From: Procambarus clarkii | Taxonomy: Eukaryota > Arthropoda > Malacostraca > Decapoda > Cambaridae | DNA length: 64,000 nt | Assembly: GCF_040958095.1 (NCBI RefSeq) | Contig: NC_091217.1 | Location: 7,421,344 to 7,485,343 of the forward strand | Direction of reading: 5' to 3' | In this document: one piece after another, positions 62,946 to 64,000 of the stretch | How positions within the stretch are numbered: the stretch's first letter is position 1 | How the letters are laid out: each line of letters begins with the position of its first letter | The notes under the pieces: model-generated | Database searches by the model: none | Told to the model about the DNA's origin: nothing | What the model saw: the letters and a program-made list of their open reading frames with translations, nothing else | Position numbers and translations under genes: made by a program

Positions 62946-63714
62946 TAACCATCTGTGTCCCTGATTTTTTATTGTGAGTCGAGAACGAACTGGACTGTAC
63001 TTCCGGTTAAGAGTTAGGGAACTCTTGAATCTAATTCTTGAGTAAACAGTTTATAATTACAGATATTTCATGTTATGTTATTATGACTCTTAGGTAAATA
63101 ATGTATGATACATTTTTGTAAACTAGTCCAACTATAAATGTTCAAAGCAAACGTTTATGAGTGAAGTATTTCAATTCAATTCACTAAAGCCCACCAGTTT
63201 GAATGATGCTTTCAGAAGCGTTCAAATTGAAGTGCATCAAGTGCGAAGGATGTATTGTTAAGCCGTCATCTAGATTTAATATGTCAAGCAACAGTATAGT
63301 TTAATATTACTTGAGAATATCGTCAGTCTAGACAGAAGTCTTTCGTTATACTTTTGTATTTAAGATTCTCCCCGCGCACTTCATGTGACCGTGAGGACAG
63401 ATCACGTACACATATTTCCCAGTATTTTTTCTTAATTACAAGGTTGCAGAGCGCAAGAACATTGACTTGACACAAACGGCTTCCAATGTTAGATGTTCAG
63501 AACTCAATGTTAAGCAAAGTCTGTGTATGAACTCTGCCATATGAAGAGCTATATAGTACAGGTAAAATACTTAGGGAGAAAGAAAAGGGATGTAAAGTGT
63601 CCACTTATAACATTAGTAACAAGACCAAGACTAAATATTGTTTTGACCGCTAAGGAATGCAAGAGAAGAACGATGGATGATGTCACCTCAGGTCGGCAAC
63701 AGCAGCATTGGCGT

Positions 63715-63960
63715 CATCTGGTGGCTGTGGGGCTGGAGGGGGAGGAGGAGACTGTGGGGCCTCATAGGAGGGGGGATAATGTTGTGGGGTTGAAAAGGGG
63801 GGCAGGAGGCTATGGGGTTGAAAATGGGGGCAGTTAATTGTGGGGGATGAAAAGGAGGGCAGGAGGCTGTGGGGTTGAAAAAGGGGGGGGGGGGCAGGAG
63901 GTTGTGGGATTGAAAAGAGGGAGAAGGAGGCTGTGGGGTTGAAAATGGGGGATAGGATAG
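63715..63960. repeat. G-rich degenerate minisatellite
   Basis: Units near AGGAGGCTGTGGGGTTGAAA plus a G-run, of variable length. Many runs of 4-12 G. The Pro/Ser-rich ORF on the minus strand is low-complexity. Confidence 0.8.
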
Positions 63961-64000
63961 TTGGGTGTGAGGGTGGAAGTTGCGACGACCTTGGATACAC

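Noticed and set aside
63683-64000. Proline-rich minus-strand ORF at the window end
   Set aside because: It is a translated G-rich tract with no start context and no domain.

Overview
The window looks like a nuclear segment of a large, repeat-rich arthropod genome, most likely a decapod crustacean. The reasons are spliced genes with GT-AG introns of up to 24 kb, many (CA)n/(TA)n/(CT)n tracts, and many LINE, SINE and MITE remnants. The host proteins were recognised from memory of their families, without a database search. Exon joins were placed by hand from splice motifs and reading phase.

Left half (about 4.6-32.9 kb, minus strand): one five-exon gene for a four-span membrane protein of the claudin/CACNG/TMEM114-235 type. 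Exon 1 is at 32666-32912 and exons 2-5 lie between 8101 and 4598, so 8.1-32.7 kb is a single 24.6-kb first intron. That intron holds nearly all the minisatellites, foldback elements, SINEs and LINE tails of this half. Intron 2 appears to be of the GC-AG type. A MITE sits about 105 bp upstream of the start codon.

Middle (about 38.2-45.1 kb, plus strand): MRPL9, the mitochondrial large-subunit ribosomal protein bL9m, in five exons with a poly(A) signal at 45114. Before it, at 34.2-35.8 kb, is a nest of three copies of one MITE, one of them split by a full-length SINE with a poly(A) tail.

Right half (47.9-57.2 kb, plus strand): a compact run of four host genes in one orientation. They are PIGF (GPI-anchor synthesis, five exons), TRIAP1 (mitochondrial twin-CX9C protein), the small subunit of serine palmitoyltransferase (SPTSSA/B type) and RPP38 (RNase P/MRP protein). 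The last three each have an uninterrupted ORF. The gaps between the four coding regions are 167, 182 and 172 bp, and no AATAAA lies in any of them, so a shared or polycistronic transcript is a real possibility. Three of the four act in lipid handling at the ER or mitochondria. This is the most interesting coding arrangement in the window.

The end (59.9-64 kb) has a possible first exon of an unrecognised gene, a 30-bp GC-rich minisatellite and a G-rich tract. Across the window several repeat families recur with the same design: short hairpins followed by an (AAC)n, (ATCA)n or A-rich tail. A core resembling CGAAACGCTACGCGTACTAG is shared by otherwise different LINE-like and SINE-like elements.
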